Position numbers and translations under genes: made by a program | In this document: positions 1 to 9,321 of the stretch, in pieces | How positions within the stretch are numbered: the first letter of the stretch is position 1 | Layout of the letters: every line of letters starts with the position of its first letter | Notes under the pieces: generated by a model | Told to the model about the DNA's origin: nothing | The model's database searches: none | What the model saw: only the letters and a program-made list of their open reading frames with translations | DNA from: Schoenoplectus triqueter | Lineage: Eukaryota; Streptophyta; Magnoliopsida; Poales; Cyperaceae | Assembly: GCA_964058805.1 (NCBI GenBank) | Contig: CAXKVV010002093.1 | Coordinates: forward strand, 1-21,356 | Direction of reading: 5' to 3' | Length of the DNA stretch: 21,356 bases

Positions 1-422
1 CTTCTGGAAGGCTCTAAAGTTTTAATCCAAATTCCAATAGTGGGAAGGGAAGATCTTTATCTCTGTATTGGCCCGTGGGCTTTTTTTTTTTTGTTTTCAA
101 AAATAATGCAGCGCATCTAGAAAGTCGGTTCAAGACTTCAAGGAGATCAAATATTCACCGGCTTAAAATCAGCCTTATATAGTTATATTCACACACTTGC
201 ATTTTTGCCGCTTAAAATCTCATATATTGCCATTGCCATTTCTTCTTATCCTATTATCATTTTTTTTCTTTTTCTTTTGCGAATGATCAATTTAGATGCA
301 ACGAACCAACGATAGCAGATGTAAACAGAAGACTCGTAGGTTGGTTGGTGAAACTTTCAACAGACTGCCAACAATCCAGTTTCTATAAGAATTGTTAAAA
401 TCCTGTCTAGCTGCATGAATGG

Positions 423-843
423 TAGGGATTTTAATTACTCGGTGGGTCGGGTCATATTATTATTTTTTTATTTTTTTATCTGATTTGAATTCGATCCGTT
501 TAAATTTGGATAAAAAAATATTGATCTATTTTCAATCCGACCGGCCGACCAGGTCACGGGTCGACCCGACACATGTAAAGTAATTAAATATTATTAATTA
601 TTTTTGCATAATTTTAAGTAATTAAATATTAATTAATTTATAATTAATATTAATTAGTATATAGTTAGTGTAATTTAAGCTTTAATGAGCACTAAATCAT
701 AAAATTGCTTAAAAATATATAATTAATTGGATTCAGGACGGATTGGTCCGAATCCGACTCTATCTGATTCGGGTCAAAAAAATTAAATCCATATTCGACC
801 CATTTATATTGAGGTCATGTCGGATCGGTTAACTTGTACTCTC
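423..843. mobile_element. Degenerate GGGTC-rich hAT-like MITE remnant
   Basis: This AT-rich stretch starts with TAGGGATTTTAATTACTCGG followed by GGGTCGGGTC. It carries further GACCCGAC/TCGGGTC blocks near 540-575 and 765-845, in both orientations. Near the right edge GGTTAACTTGTACTCTC is a loose inverse of the left edge. Plant genomes carry many short hAT-type elements beginning TAGGGGTG and rich in GGGTC/GACCC motifs, and this looks like an old copy. I see no target duplication, so the ends are approximate and the class is an inference. Confidence 0.32.
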
Positions 844-1313
844 GGATCAATAATTGACACAAAATTTAAAATACAAAACATGAAACTTTTTTTGACGAAG
901 CTGTACACATTTTTTTATGATTGGATTGCTCATATTAAGGAAATATAAATAAATAAATAATATTCATTGTTATGCCTTTGAAGCATAGGTATCTATGTTA
1001 GAGGGAATTCATTGCTGTGTGGGATCAGGAACACATAATATTGAGTACAATGAAATATAAAATTATTTACTAAAATAAATTTAAATACCTCTCTAATGAT
1101 TTTGGTATATCGTGAAAATAGAAATCAATTGGTTCAATTAGGAATGAACTAGAAAAATAATGATTCAATTTCTTTTTTTTTTCAAAATAATGATAGAATC
1201 TAAGTTATCTAACTATAAATATTGATAAATGATCTATCTCTTATTCGAATTTATAACTTTCAAATAGTGAGCATTGCTCTTGACACTAGATCAAAGACAA
1301 TTTAATCTATACA
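844..1313. other. AT-rich intergenic stretch, nothing recognised
   Basis: I see no coding frame, RNA gene or clear repeat structure here. Confidence 0.6.
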
Positions 1314-1780
1314 TCTATACTATTATATAAATCATCTAAGAATTGGAGGGTTCTTTTTTTGTCATGATTTTTTTTATTATACCCATTTTATCCCTCAATT
1401 AGACGAATAATATTTATTTTTGGTTGATCGAACGTATGTGATCGCGTCCATTGATCCCCTCTTTCTCTCCATTTCTTTTCCATATATACTATTATTTCCA
1501 TAATATTATTTTTTATTTAGCAATCTTGTGCATATTTGGTAAGAAATTAATGGTGATAATATATGTTAGAATAATTTATTTTTCTTGTCATAAAAATCAT
1601 GAATCATTAACTCATATTGTGTAAAAATCTCATCCAAGATTAAATATAGTCTTTATTATATGTTTTCTCTATAATTTGGTGAATTTATAATTTAATATTA
1701 AATAAATATGATTTTTTTATCTTATAATATTTTAATGTTTAAATAAAAGAGTCTACTGCAACGCGCGGGTATATAGCTAT
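1314..1780 (+). mobile_element. Non-autonomous Helitron-like element
   Basis: The left edge reads A|TCTATACTATTATATAAA, the 5'-TC and TACTATTATA pattern typical of plant Helitrons. The right edge reads GCAACGCGCGGGTATATAG followed by CTAT|T. Plant Helitrons end in a GC-rich CGCGCGGG-type hairpin, about ten bases, then CTRR and a host T. Here the terminal tetranucleotide is CTAT instead of CTAG or CTAA, a one-base departure. The body of about 467 bp is AT-rich and has no helicase reading frame, so it would be a non-autonomous copy. Helitrons make no target duplication, and none is seen. Confidence 0.55.
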
Positions 1781-2413
1781 TTATAGAAAGTAATGAAAAT
1801 TAAATGCAGTATTGGTGATCGTGGAGCTTTCTTGTCTTAATCAGACCAATCTTTTAAATTTCAAATATGAAAAATCAACAGCTATAATAGTGAAATATAC
1901 CACGGAATTACAAAAGAAATATCATAGGGACTAATGTATACTTTATACTTCTTATTATGATAAATCTTTTATGAGTCATAAAAAATATTATGAGTTCGAT
2001 TATCGATGGGTCGCTTTCTTATTGATTTGATGTGCTTATAGTTAATTAAGCTTTAATCAAATAAGGAGAGAGTGATTTGAAGTTCAAAAGTGGTACGAGT
2101 TAGAACAAACAAGTAATCTACAATTTTTATATAGGATGTGTTTACAGTTGAAATTCGATTGAAAAACATTTTTTTTGAGGTAAGTAGGTAAAAGCTACTT
2201 TAATATTTCATTAAATAAAAAGAAGAGTTTACGTGTAGAGAAGAAAAAGGAGAAATAAAAAGAAGAGTTTACATGGAGGAATTGGCTTTGAAGAGAGATG
2301 CGGCTGCCAGGAGAAATGAAATATTGATTTTTCCTCCTCTCTCTTCCAACAATAGCCCCTCTATTTGTTGCATACCTGCTACTACAGTTCCAACCGTCAT
2401 CGAATACTAGCAA
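1781..2413. other. AT-rich intergenic stretch
   Basis: No gene is supported. The only structure noticed is a 40-bp-period direct repeat, listed separately. A 72-codon open frame on the minus strand at 2195-2413 runs through simple purine-rich sequence, has no recognisable protein and is left out. Confidence 0.55.
2213..2272. repeat. 20-bp direct repeat, 40-bp period
   Basis: The 20-mer AAATAAAAAGAAGAGTTTAC occurs at 2213-2232 and again, identical, at 2253-2272. The two copies are separated by a purine-rich 20-bp spacer. This looks like a small local tandem duplication. Confidence 0.8.

Positions 2414-2476
<63 letters not shown>
2414..2476. repeat. (AAT)21 microsatellite
   Basis: Twenty-one uninterrupted AAT units (63 bp) are followed by AA and then unique sequence. 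Such perfect trinucleotide arrays are usually length-polymorphic. Confidence 0.97.
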
Positions 2477-2480
<4 letters not shown>

Positions 2481-3323
2481 GAAATAAACTTGACTAGTTG
2501 ATTTCAAAAGAGACACAAAATAGGATAAATGAAAAAAATAAAAATATTCGAAAGATTTTATTTCATGATCTTATTATCTCCAGAAATGAAAACAATAAAA
2601 TAAAATAAGCATCTGACTGACCCAGTCGTTATAGTTCGGACAGCTATTCGTCGTGGTCCAATATCAAAAGCCTACACATATAAGTTGTCAATTTACATTA
2701 CTTCTTTTATTTGACATCAAAGCGACCACAATAAGGCTGTCATTAATCATTATAATCTGAACCGGTTTGATTGAATATAAACAAAACCTCCCAAATTACT
2801 CAAAGAAGTATGAATAGATCAAATCTGTATCATTCAATATTAATTAATTAGTTAATCAGTATTTATCAGATTCCATAACATTTATATCATTGACCTTAAA
2901 GAAACATTCATATTATCACAATACTTGTGGTTCTCCTTAAAAATCCTCTCTCCCACAACTTTTACCTCCAAAACTCAGTTTAGTCAATTTTTCTGTATTT
3001 ACTTGTGGTACTAATTTTAGCATGGAAAGGCTGGCAATATTATTTTTTAACATCTTGTATGCATCGTGATTCGTGTAGATTTAATGTTACACACAGAAAT
3101 TGACATTCATCATCGTTTATTTCTTTTTCTGTCTCACTTTTGCATCTCTTGTTATTCAAAATTCCAAAGAAAAATCAATGACGGACAAATCTGTATTTTT
3201 TATATGAATAATGATGTAAGTTGGACGCTAAAAGATATCAGCACCACTAATTTGATGCGTTCAAATTGCATGCGGATTCGATTTTTTTCTCCTCCTACAT
3301 CAAAAAAAAAATCTCCTCGTAAA
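2477..3323. other. AT-rich intergenic stretch, nothing recognised
   Basis: I found no supported gene, RNA or element. An 86-codon open frame on the plus strand at 3066-3326 has low-complexity composition, resembles no family I know and lacks gene context. Confidence 0.55.
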
Positions 3324-3819
3324 TAGGACTGCAAGAAAAATTTATAATTCATAACTCGTTTGATGTTTTATTTGATTTTAGTTCAAGTTTGATTCGTTCG
3401 ATTAGACTTTTTTAATAGTTTGATTCGAGTTCGGTTCGATAATTTTTATAATGAACTAGTTCGAGTTCGATTCATAATAGTTTGATATGTAGTTATTTGC
3501 ATATATTTTTAACTATTTAGTCAATAATATATGCAATAGCTTAATTATTTTATTATAAAATTAATAATATATTATTAAATTAATAAATTAATAAATATTA
3601 GTTATTTTTTAAATTTTAATATAAAATTAATAAAATATTAATTATTTTAGCTCTAGTTATTTATGATAATATAAAAATTAGAATAATTGAGTTCGTTTAG
3701 AGTTCGAGTTTGATTTAGCTTGAATTCAATTTAGTTCTAGTTAGATTTAGTTCGAAATAATTTCAAATCAAACTCAAACATCGATGAGTACAATCGAATT
3801 CGATTTGTTTGCAGCACTA
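3324..3819. mobile_element. hAT-like MITE remnant (TAGGxCTGCAA ends)
   Basis: The left end TAGGACTGCAAG and the right end TTTGCAGCACTA are imperfect terminal inverted repeats of the type TAGGGCTGCAAAC, common on short plant hAT-like elements. Inside are repeated TTCGAGTTCGATT/TCGAGTTTGATT blocks at both ends and an AT-rich centre. This is the degraded form of the CGAGCTCGAGC-rich interior usual in these elements. No 8-bp target duplication is visible, so the insertion is old or the ends are slightly misplaced. Confidence 0.5.
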
Positions 3820-3869
3820 GTCATGAGTTTGAATTAACTCGTCTCCTTCGATATTACTCTTACTGGTGG

Positions 3870-4209
3870 TAAAAACACCAGTTTTTATTAATAATAATTA
3901 TTATGAAATTAATATTATTAAAAATAAGAGTGAGAACCATAAAATTTCAAATATACGAATGGCAGCGCGCCACTGGCAGTGGCGCGTTTCATAAAAATAA
4001 TGAAGCGCGCCACTGCCAGTGGCGCGTTTCGTCCAAACCCCGCGCAAGTGAGATGGAGAGGCGCTGCGCGTTTTGTATATATAAGAAGCAAACGCGCCAC
4101 TGACAGTGGCGCGTTGTCATTCATATATTTGAAATTTTACGGTTCTCACTCTTATTTTTAATAATATTAATTTAATAATCATTATTATTACGAAAAACTG
4201 TAAAAACAC
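3870..4209. mobile_element. Mutator-type (MULE) foldback MITE with 9-bp target duplication
   Basis: The element proper is 3879-4200 (322 bp). It starts CAGTTTTT and ends AAAAACTG. Its terminal inverted repeats are 111 bp each (3879-3989 and 4090-4200), align without gaps and differ at 9 positions by hand count (about 92 percent identity). It is flanked by a perfect 9-bp direct repeat, TAAAAACAC, at 3870-3878 and 4201-4209. Long terminal repeats plus a 9-bp duplication are the hallmark of Mutator-like elements. The 100-bp centre has no transposase, so this is a non-autonomous MITE. The outer arms are AT-rich. The inner part is sharply GC-rich and built from three near-identical palindromes, listed separately. 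Short open frames across it on both strands are by-products of the palindromes. Confidence 0.87.
3966..4113. repeat. Three 21-bp palindromes, half-site CGCGCCACTG
   Basis: The half-site CGCGCCACTG, one central base and the exact reverse complement CAGTGGCGCG form a perfect palindrome at 3966-3986 (centre G), 4006-4026 (centre C) and 4093-4113 (centre A). The first and third lie in the paired arms of the MITE and the second in its central loop. A related GC-rich tract (CGCGC...GCGCTGCGCG, 4040-4071) lies between the second and third. Each can form a 10-bp GC-rich stem, and together they form the inner part of a much larger hairpin. Confidence 0.95.
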
Positions 4210-4604
4210 AAACGCAAGTTCTCCATTGTTTTTTAGCAGATGGTCTTTTCCCATTAATTGAGGTTTTGAACTGAAGTTTTATTTATTTATTTAAATTTGC
4301 TCGTTGCTGATCTTGTTGAAATTAAAGGCATGGCTACTGGCAAGTGTTACCACTTACCAATATATATAATATATAAATTTAGATGGATGGTTTAGATTTA
4401 TTGGCACGATTTGGCATTGAATAGTGTTGGTACTGGATATATATATATCCCTTCTCAAAAAGTATACTAACTATTTTATTTTATTTTATTTTTCTATACG
4501 AATATATAGTATAAACCATGTACAGAGGTTGAATATCCTGTCAATCTCCATCGTTTGACTCTAGCGGATGATTACTTGTGACATGTTGCAACTTGTAACC
4601 AAGT

Positions 4605-4777
4605 AACTGTGATGACTACCTCGTAAAAAAAAAAGAGAGAATTGTTATACAATTACAATTAGGGTGTAAATTCTTTCTTCAAACATCTTGTAAATATCAG
4701 ATTTTTATTTTTATCAATAAAGCTTTAAGGTAAGCCATTGGCCAACCTCGTCCAAAAAAAAAAAACTGTGATGACTA
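4605..4777 (+). mobile_element. Poly-A retroposed insertion (5'-truncated LINE or SINE)
   Basis: The 14-mer AACTGTGATGACTA occurs at 4605-4618 and again at 4764-4777. The 145 bp between them (4619-4763) end in a run of about 12 A just before the second copy. An insert flanked by a target duplication of this length and ending in poly-A is the signature of LINE-mediated target-primed reverse transcription. The insert also has an AATAAA-like ATCAATAAAG near 4714-4723, as expected near the 3' end of a transcript. It is too short to decide between a truncated LINE, a SINE and a truncated processed transcript. Confidence 0.72.
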
Positions 4778-5722
4778 AATTACTTGACATGTCCTGGAAG
4801 CCATAAAACACATACAAACAAACAAAATGAGATTTTAATATACTGAAACACATGTAACTATGTAACAAGCAAAGAGATCGCAAGGCAGTTGTGTTTGGCG
4901 ACCCCCCAAAGTCACAACTCACAACTACTTTCCATCTTCCCCTTCAATCCTTTTCACTTTGATCTTTTGTGGTGTTAGCTAGTGTGCTAGCTGTTCCCTT
5001 CATGCCAGTAACACTTCTCATGACATGTCAGTGTATGACCTCACCTGGAAGAACAATCAGGGATGTGTCGTATTAATTTATATATCTGACAAAATTTTAT
5101 ACCACCACTGTGGACACATGTGAGCTAAATACTCTTAATTAATTAATTAATATTTTTCATTCAATATAAAATGTTCTTCTTCAGACATATTTATACTTCT
5201 GTCAATATTGCAAATCAATATATATGCTATATTTATTTCATTATGTGGATAAATTGACCTCAAAATTTGATGGAGTCTTTAAGTAAAATCTTATTATATC
5301 AAGTAATTTAATTGTCATATCTTTTTGTATTGTTAATTTATGGAAACACATGATTAATACTAATATTGTACCACTATTTCCCTTGAGCTATATATTTTAG
5401 AGAAAATCGGTGAATTTTTACTTTTTGGATTTCCAATTAATTTTCTTGGTCGGATAGAAAATACTTTATAGGCTTCACAAACTATGAAAGATTGGCCGAG
5501 TGAGATCCACTAATCCACAAAAGATCCTATAACAGTTGCATGCCCTTCAAAACACCAGTCCGGTACTCATGCTTAATGCTTAAATTACAAAATGTATTCA
5601 AAAAATCTTTCAGTTCATTTAGAAGAATGCAATTTATTTTATTAAAAAGAATGTAAAAGTTAAGAAACAAAAAAAAAAAAAAATCAGCTCACCAAATCAA
5701 ACGGCCTGACACACCATTATCC
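4778..5722. other. Upstream region of the P450 gene
   Basis: No gene is seen. The stretch is AT-rich, with a 16-A run near 5670. It contains the distal promoter of the P450 gene, but I cannot assign specific sites in it with confidence. Confidence 0.5.
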
Positions 5723-5730
5723 TATAATAA
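5723..5730 (+). promoter_or_regulatory. Candidate TATA box of the CYP86B gene
   Basis: TATAATAA lies 78 bases upstream of the chosen start codon, which would give a 5' leader of roughly 45-55 bases. Other TATA-like strings in this AT-rich region, such as TATATATTTT near 5390, would also serve, so the assignment is tentative. Confidence 0.4.
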
Positions 5731-5734
5731 TAGA

Positions 5735-5741
5735 ACCTACC
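5735..5741 (+). promoter_or_regulatory. AC-I element (ACCTACC), R2R3-MYB site
   Basis: ACCTACC is an exact match to the AC-I element bound by plant R2R3-MYB factors in phenylpropanoid and wall-polymer genes. Suberin genes, including CYP86B1, are known MYB targets, so the motif suits the gene. It lies unusually close to the candidate TATA box. A 7-mer can occur by chance. Confidence 0.4.
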
Positions 5742-5807
5742 TATCAGTTAACACCCTCAACTCAACATTTGCATTCTCAACTTTCATGCAAGCAAAACCA
5801 CTCTGAC

Positions 5808-8800
5808 ATGAACTTGACCACGACTACCTCAGCCATGTTTTCCTCTAGTTTCTCATTCTTCCATCTCATGCCGGAGGTACAAACAGTAGAAATCCTTCTC
5901 GCCACATTTATCTTCGTAGCCATTCATTCAATCCGTCAGAGCAAGAAGCAGGGCCTAGCAGTCTGGCCATTTGTCGGCATGTTGCCATCACTGTTGCTTG
6001 CACTTAAACATGACATGTACGAGTGGATAACAAAAGTTCTAAATGAGCGCGGCGGCACGTTTGCATTTAAAGGCCCATGGTTTACAAACTTGCAGTGTGT
6101 TGTCACCTCCGACCCAAGGAACCTAGAGCATCTGTTGAAGACAAAGTTTACCAGTTTTCCAAAAGGACCATACTTTAGGAACACGGTGCAAGATTTGTTA
6201 GGTGACGGGATTTTCAGTGCTGATGATGAGACATGGAGGAAGCAGCGCAAGGCAGCAAGCCTTGAGTTTCACTCGGCTGAATTTCGATCTTTGACAGCTC
6301 GTTCCCTTGTTGAGCTTGTTCATTCCAGGTATATATTTTGTTTATTGCAAAATATAATGATAGACCAATTAATTGAAAATTCAGTAGGCATAATTATGTT
6401 CTTAGACATGGAATAAGCGTTGTCTACTTTTCTGAGACACCTTGATTCCTTGAGCATAATCATCCAATTTAAAAATACTACAAGAAGAATACATGTGTTG
6501 TCTCAAGAAAAAGAATACCATTTAATCCGTTACTAGGTAAAAGAATCTTATATTTTTCATGATGTATGGTTTTCTCTAGAAAAATAATAAATTCAGGGAG
6601 TGTTGCATGTAATTTCTCTAAGGCCGCTAAAATTACGTAAGAGTCGACATCTATGCTGATAATAATTATCAAGTGAAACTTAACAATAACATGGAGAAGC
6701 ACACAACTTGAGAAAGATGGGAAATCAAATGAGCACATCAATTATTTTCCTTCTTTTTCAGTTTGAACAATATTGATTGATTTTTAACTCAACAAATGTT
6801 ATTATGTTACATAAAAAAGGTTGCTTCCAGTGCTTGAGTCAGCTCGTCAGAACGACACTGCAGTTGATCTGCAAGACATTCTTCTTCGCTTAACCTTTGA
6901 TAATGTGTGCATGCTAGCATTCGGCATTGATCCGGGCTGCCTACGTCCTGGTCTTCCGGACATCCCCTTTGCACATGCCTTCGAGGATGCAACTGAGGCA
7001 ACAATCATACGATTTGTGACCCCAACTGCAATTTGGAAAGCACTTAGGTTTGCTGACCTCAGCAACGAACGCCGCCTTCGCCGTTCTCTTCAACAGGTTG
7101 ATGACTTCGCCTACAATGTTATTGAGACCCGTAAGAAGGAGTTGCAGCTTGAGGAGGCCTCTAGAACCAACACAAGGTAGTTCATTAAGCAGCCTCTGTA
7201 AATAACAAACACTAATCCAAAAAGAGAATTAAAGAAAGAATGGTTTTTTTTTCATAAATTGTTTGTATAGTTGTGACGAATTCAGGTCGGACCTACTTAC
7301 CGTGTTCATGCGGCTTCGTGATGAGAATGGAAAACCTTACTCGGAAAAATTCTTGAGGGACATATGTGTGAATTTTATTTTGGCTGGGAGGGACACGTCA
7401 TCGGTTGCATTGGCTTGGTTCTTCTGGCTTCTGAACAAGAACCCAGAGGTGGAGGCAAAAATTGTCGATGAGATAAGAAGGATTGTGAGGGAGAGAGGTG
7501 AGGTTGAGAAGAAAGGCGAAGAACTGATTTTCCGTCCAGAAGAGGTGAAAAAGATGGAATATCTTCAGGCTGCTTTGTCTGAGGCACTCAGGCTTTACCC
7601 ATCTGTGCCAGTTGATCATAAGGAGGTATGTACACAAAAATATATTATACATTGCTTTTTTAGACAAATTTAATTTCACAAAGTGTTAGTGATGATAAGT
7701 GTGCGACATAACACTATACATATCATCAATTGATTACACCTGGCATGTAACTGTATTCTTGGTACTGCAAGTGGACTTGTTTTTCAGCAAAAATGTGCTT
7801 AGGCATACACCGTCATGTAATGTAAATGTCTTCCTGGTAACTTAGCTAAACCACTGCGTCCTGGATGTAGTACAATGCATGCATTGCATATGGAACAATT
7901 CCAATATCTCCATGGTACATCAAGTTGCTTTTTAATAAAGATATGCTGAGGCATAGATCTTCATAGAACTATATCTAGGTGGCAATTAGTTCATGTAAGG
8001 TATTATTTATCTTTACCTATTCATTCATGTAAGGTGGAATAATAAGAGTAAATTGATTAATTTTTGGCTCGAATGTTAATGCCATGTATTTGGTCGTCGT
8101 TTGGTGAAACAGAATGCTATATTCTGAAAAACAGGACTCGCCTGGAATACAATAATTATACCTCAGATAAGGGGTTCGGTTTTAGATCAGTTCTTTGAAC
8201 TCTGTAAGTTCGGTAAGGATTGGCTACCTTCCAACTTAACCCCTTAAATAACTACAAAATTAGTAATTCTATTTCGCAAGGCTTGTTGAAACTTAAACGT
8301 AAGCGTATCTTATTACTGGTGACCTAATCAGCTAACAACACACTATTGTACGGCTTGACCATTTTTACTAGAGACAGAAAGAAACAGTCTACTGTACCCT
8401 ACTCATTGTATCTTTTACTACGGACTTAAAATTAGTCAGGTAGAAGGTAATTCTCAGATTTCAAATTTTGAAATGATTCATACATTGAAACATAGGCCGT
8501 TGAAGTGAGCAAGCAAATCAAACATTACCTTTTGGCAGATAAAAAAAAAGACACTTGGTCAATGAATTGACGTGGTGATACATTGGATATGATTTAGCCA
8601 ACTAAAAACATATTTATATTTGATTATGATTCAAAGAGAGCTTTATCTGCAATACTTTGTAAATATATACAAAGTAATAAGACTTCATTATCATCTGATA
8701 TATCCTTTTTCGATGGGAAAATACAAAGCTAATCACAGTAATAAAGGTGGGTTATATAATCTTTGAGATAAAATGCGGCTAAGACACCCAATTGAATATC

Positions 8801-9321
8801 TATAGAAAATATTTTTCTTCAGGTTTTGAACTTGACTTTACACATAAAAAACATACTTAACCACTAAGTTGAAAATGTCAGCTCTTAAGTACCTCATACA
8901 ATTCAAAAAAGAAAAGAGTTCTTAGTTTTAATTGCTTTTATCTTTGCGCTAGGTTGTGGAGGATGAAGTTTTCCCAGATGGAACTGTACTTAAGAAGGGC
9001 ACAAAGATAATTTATGCAATCTACTCCATGGGAAGAATGGAGAGCATTTGGGGAGAAGATTGCCGTGAGTACAAGCCAGAGAGGTGGCTCAGAGATGGAC
9101 GGTTCATGAGTGAATCGGCATATAAATTCACAGCTTTCAATGGTGGCCCGAGACTATGCTTGGGTAAAGACTTTGCATATTACCAAATGAAATTTGCTGC
9201 ATCAGCTATTCTTTACCGGTACCATGTCAAAGTTGTCGACAAGCACCTGATTGCACCTAAGCTTGCATTGACCATGTACATGAAGTATGGTCTTAAAGTA
9301 ACTCTTTCTAAGAGAGATTAA
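5808..9321 (+). CDS. CYP86B1: Cytochrome P450 CYP86B-type fatty-acid omega-hydroxylase, complete, 4 exons
   Basis: Exons are 5808-6328, 6820-7176, 7286-7625 and 8953-9321, with GT-AG introns of 491, 109 and 1327 bp, giving about 528 residues. Arabidopsis CYP86B1 is about 559 by memory. The protein follows CYP86B1 from end to end. It has a membrane anchor at about residues 26-40 (QTVEILLATFIFVAI), then GLAVWPFVGMLPS, the C-helix W143xxxR147, LTFDNVC at 198-204, the I-helix oxygen-activation motif AGRDTS at 326-331 and the K-helix ExxR (EALR) at 392-395. These are followed by PERW at 448-451 and the haem loop FNGGPRLCLG with ligand Cys475. CYP86B1 (RALPH) is an endoplasmic reticulum enzyme that omega-hydroxylates C22-C24 fatty acids for suberin. 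That role is inferred here from similarity. The start ATG 5808 is the first in-frame ATG, and ATGs at 5835 and 5868 are alternatives. No frameshift or stop breaks the exons. The gene could belong to another CYP86B member such as CYP86B2. Confidence 0.93.
6762..6819 (+). other. Decoy 3' splice site region in P450 intron 1
   Basis: The strong acceptor TTCCTTCTTTTTCAG ends at 6761, 58 bases before the acceptor that the protein requires (CATAAAAAAG, ending at 6819), which is A-rich with a poor pyrimidine tract. Splicing at 6761 keeps the frame for six codons and then meets TGA at 6778-6780, so it would give a truncated product or a decay substrate. Confidence 0.6.
7626..8952 (+). other. Large third intron of the P450 gene
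   Basis: This 1327-bp phase-0 intron starts GTATGT and ends CGCTAG. It is AT-rich. I see no transposon ends, coding frame or RNA gene inside it. Confidence 0.8.

Noticed and set aside
3903..4161. Open frames of 60-68 codons on both strands with shared peptide words
   Set aside because: They lie wholly in the Mutator-type MITE. Their similarity to each other comes from the inverted repeats and GC palindromes, not from coding.
4435..4450. 16-bp palindrome GGATATATATATATCC
   Set aside because: It is a TA run with two flanking matches and needs no special explanation.
5769..5807. Longer P450 N-terminus upstream of ATG 5808
   Set aside because: The upstream in-frame extension has no ATG (it would start at TTG), so ATG 5808 is the first usable start.
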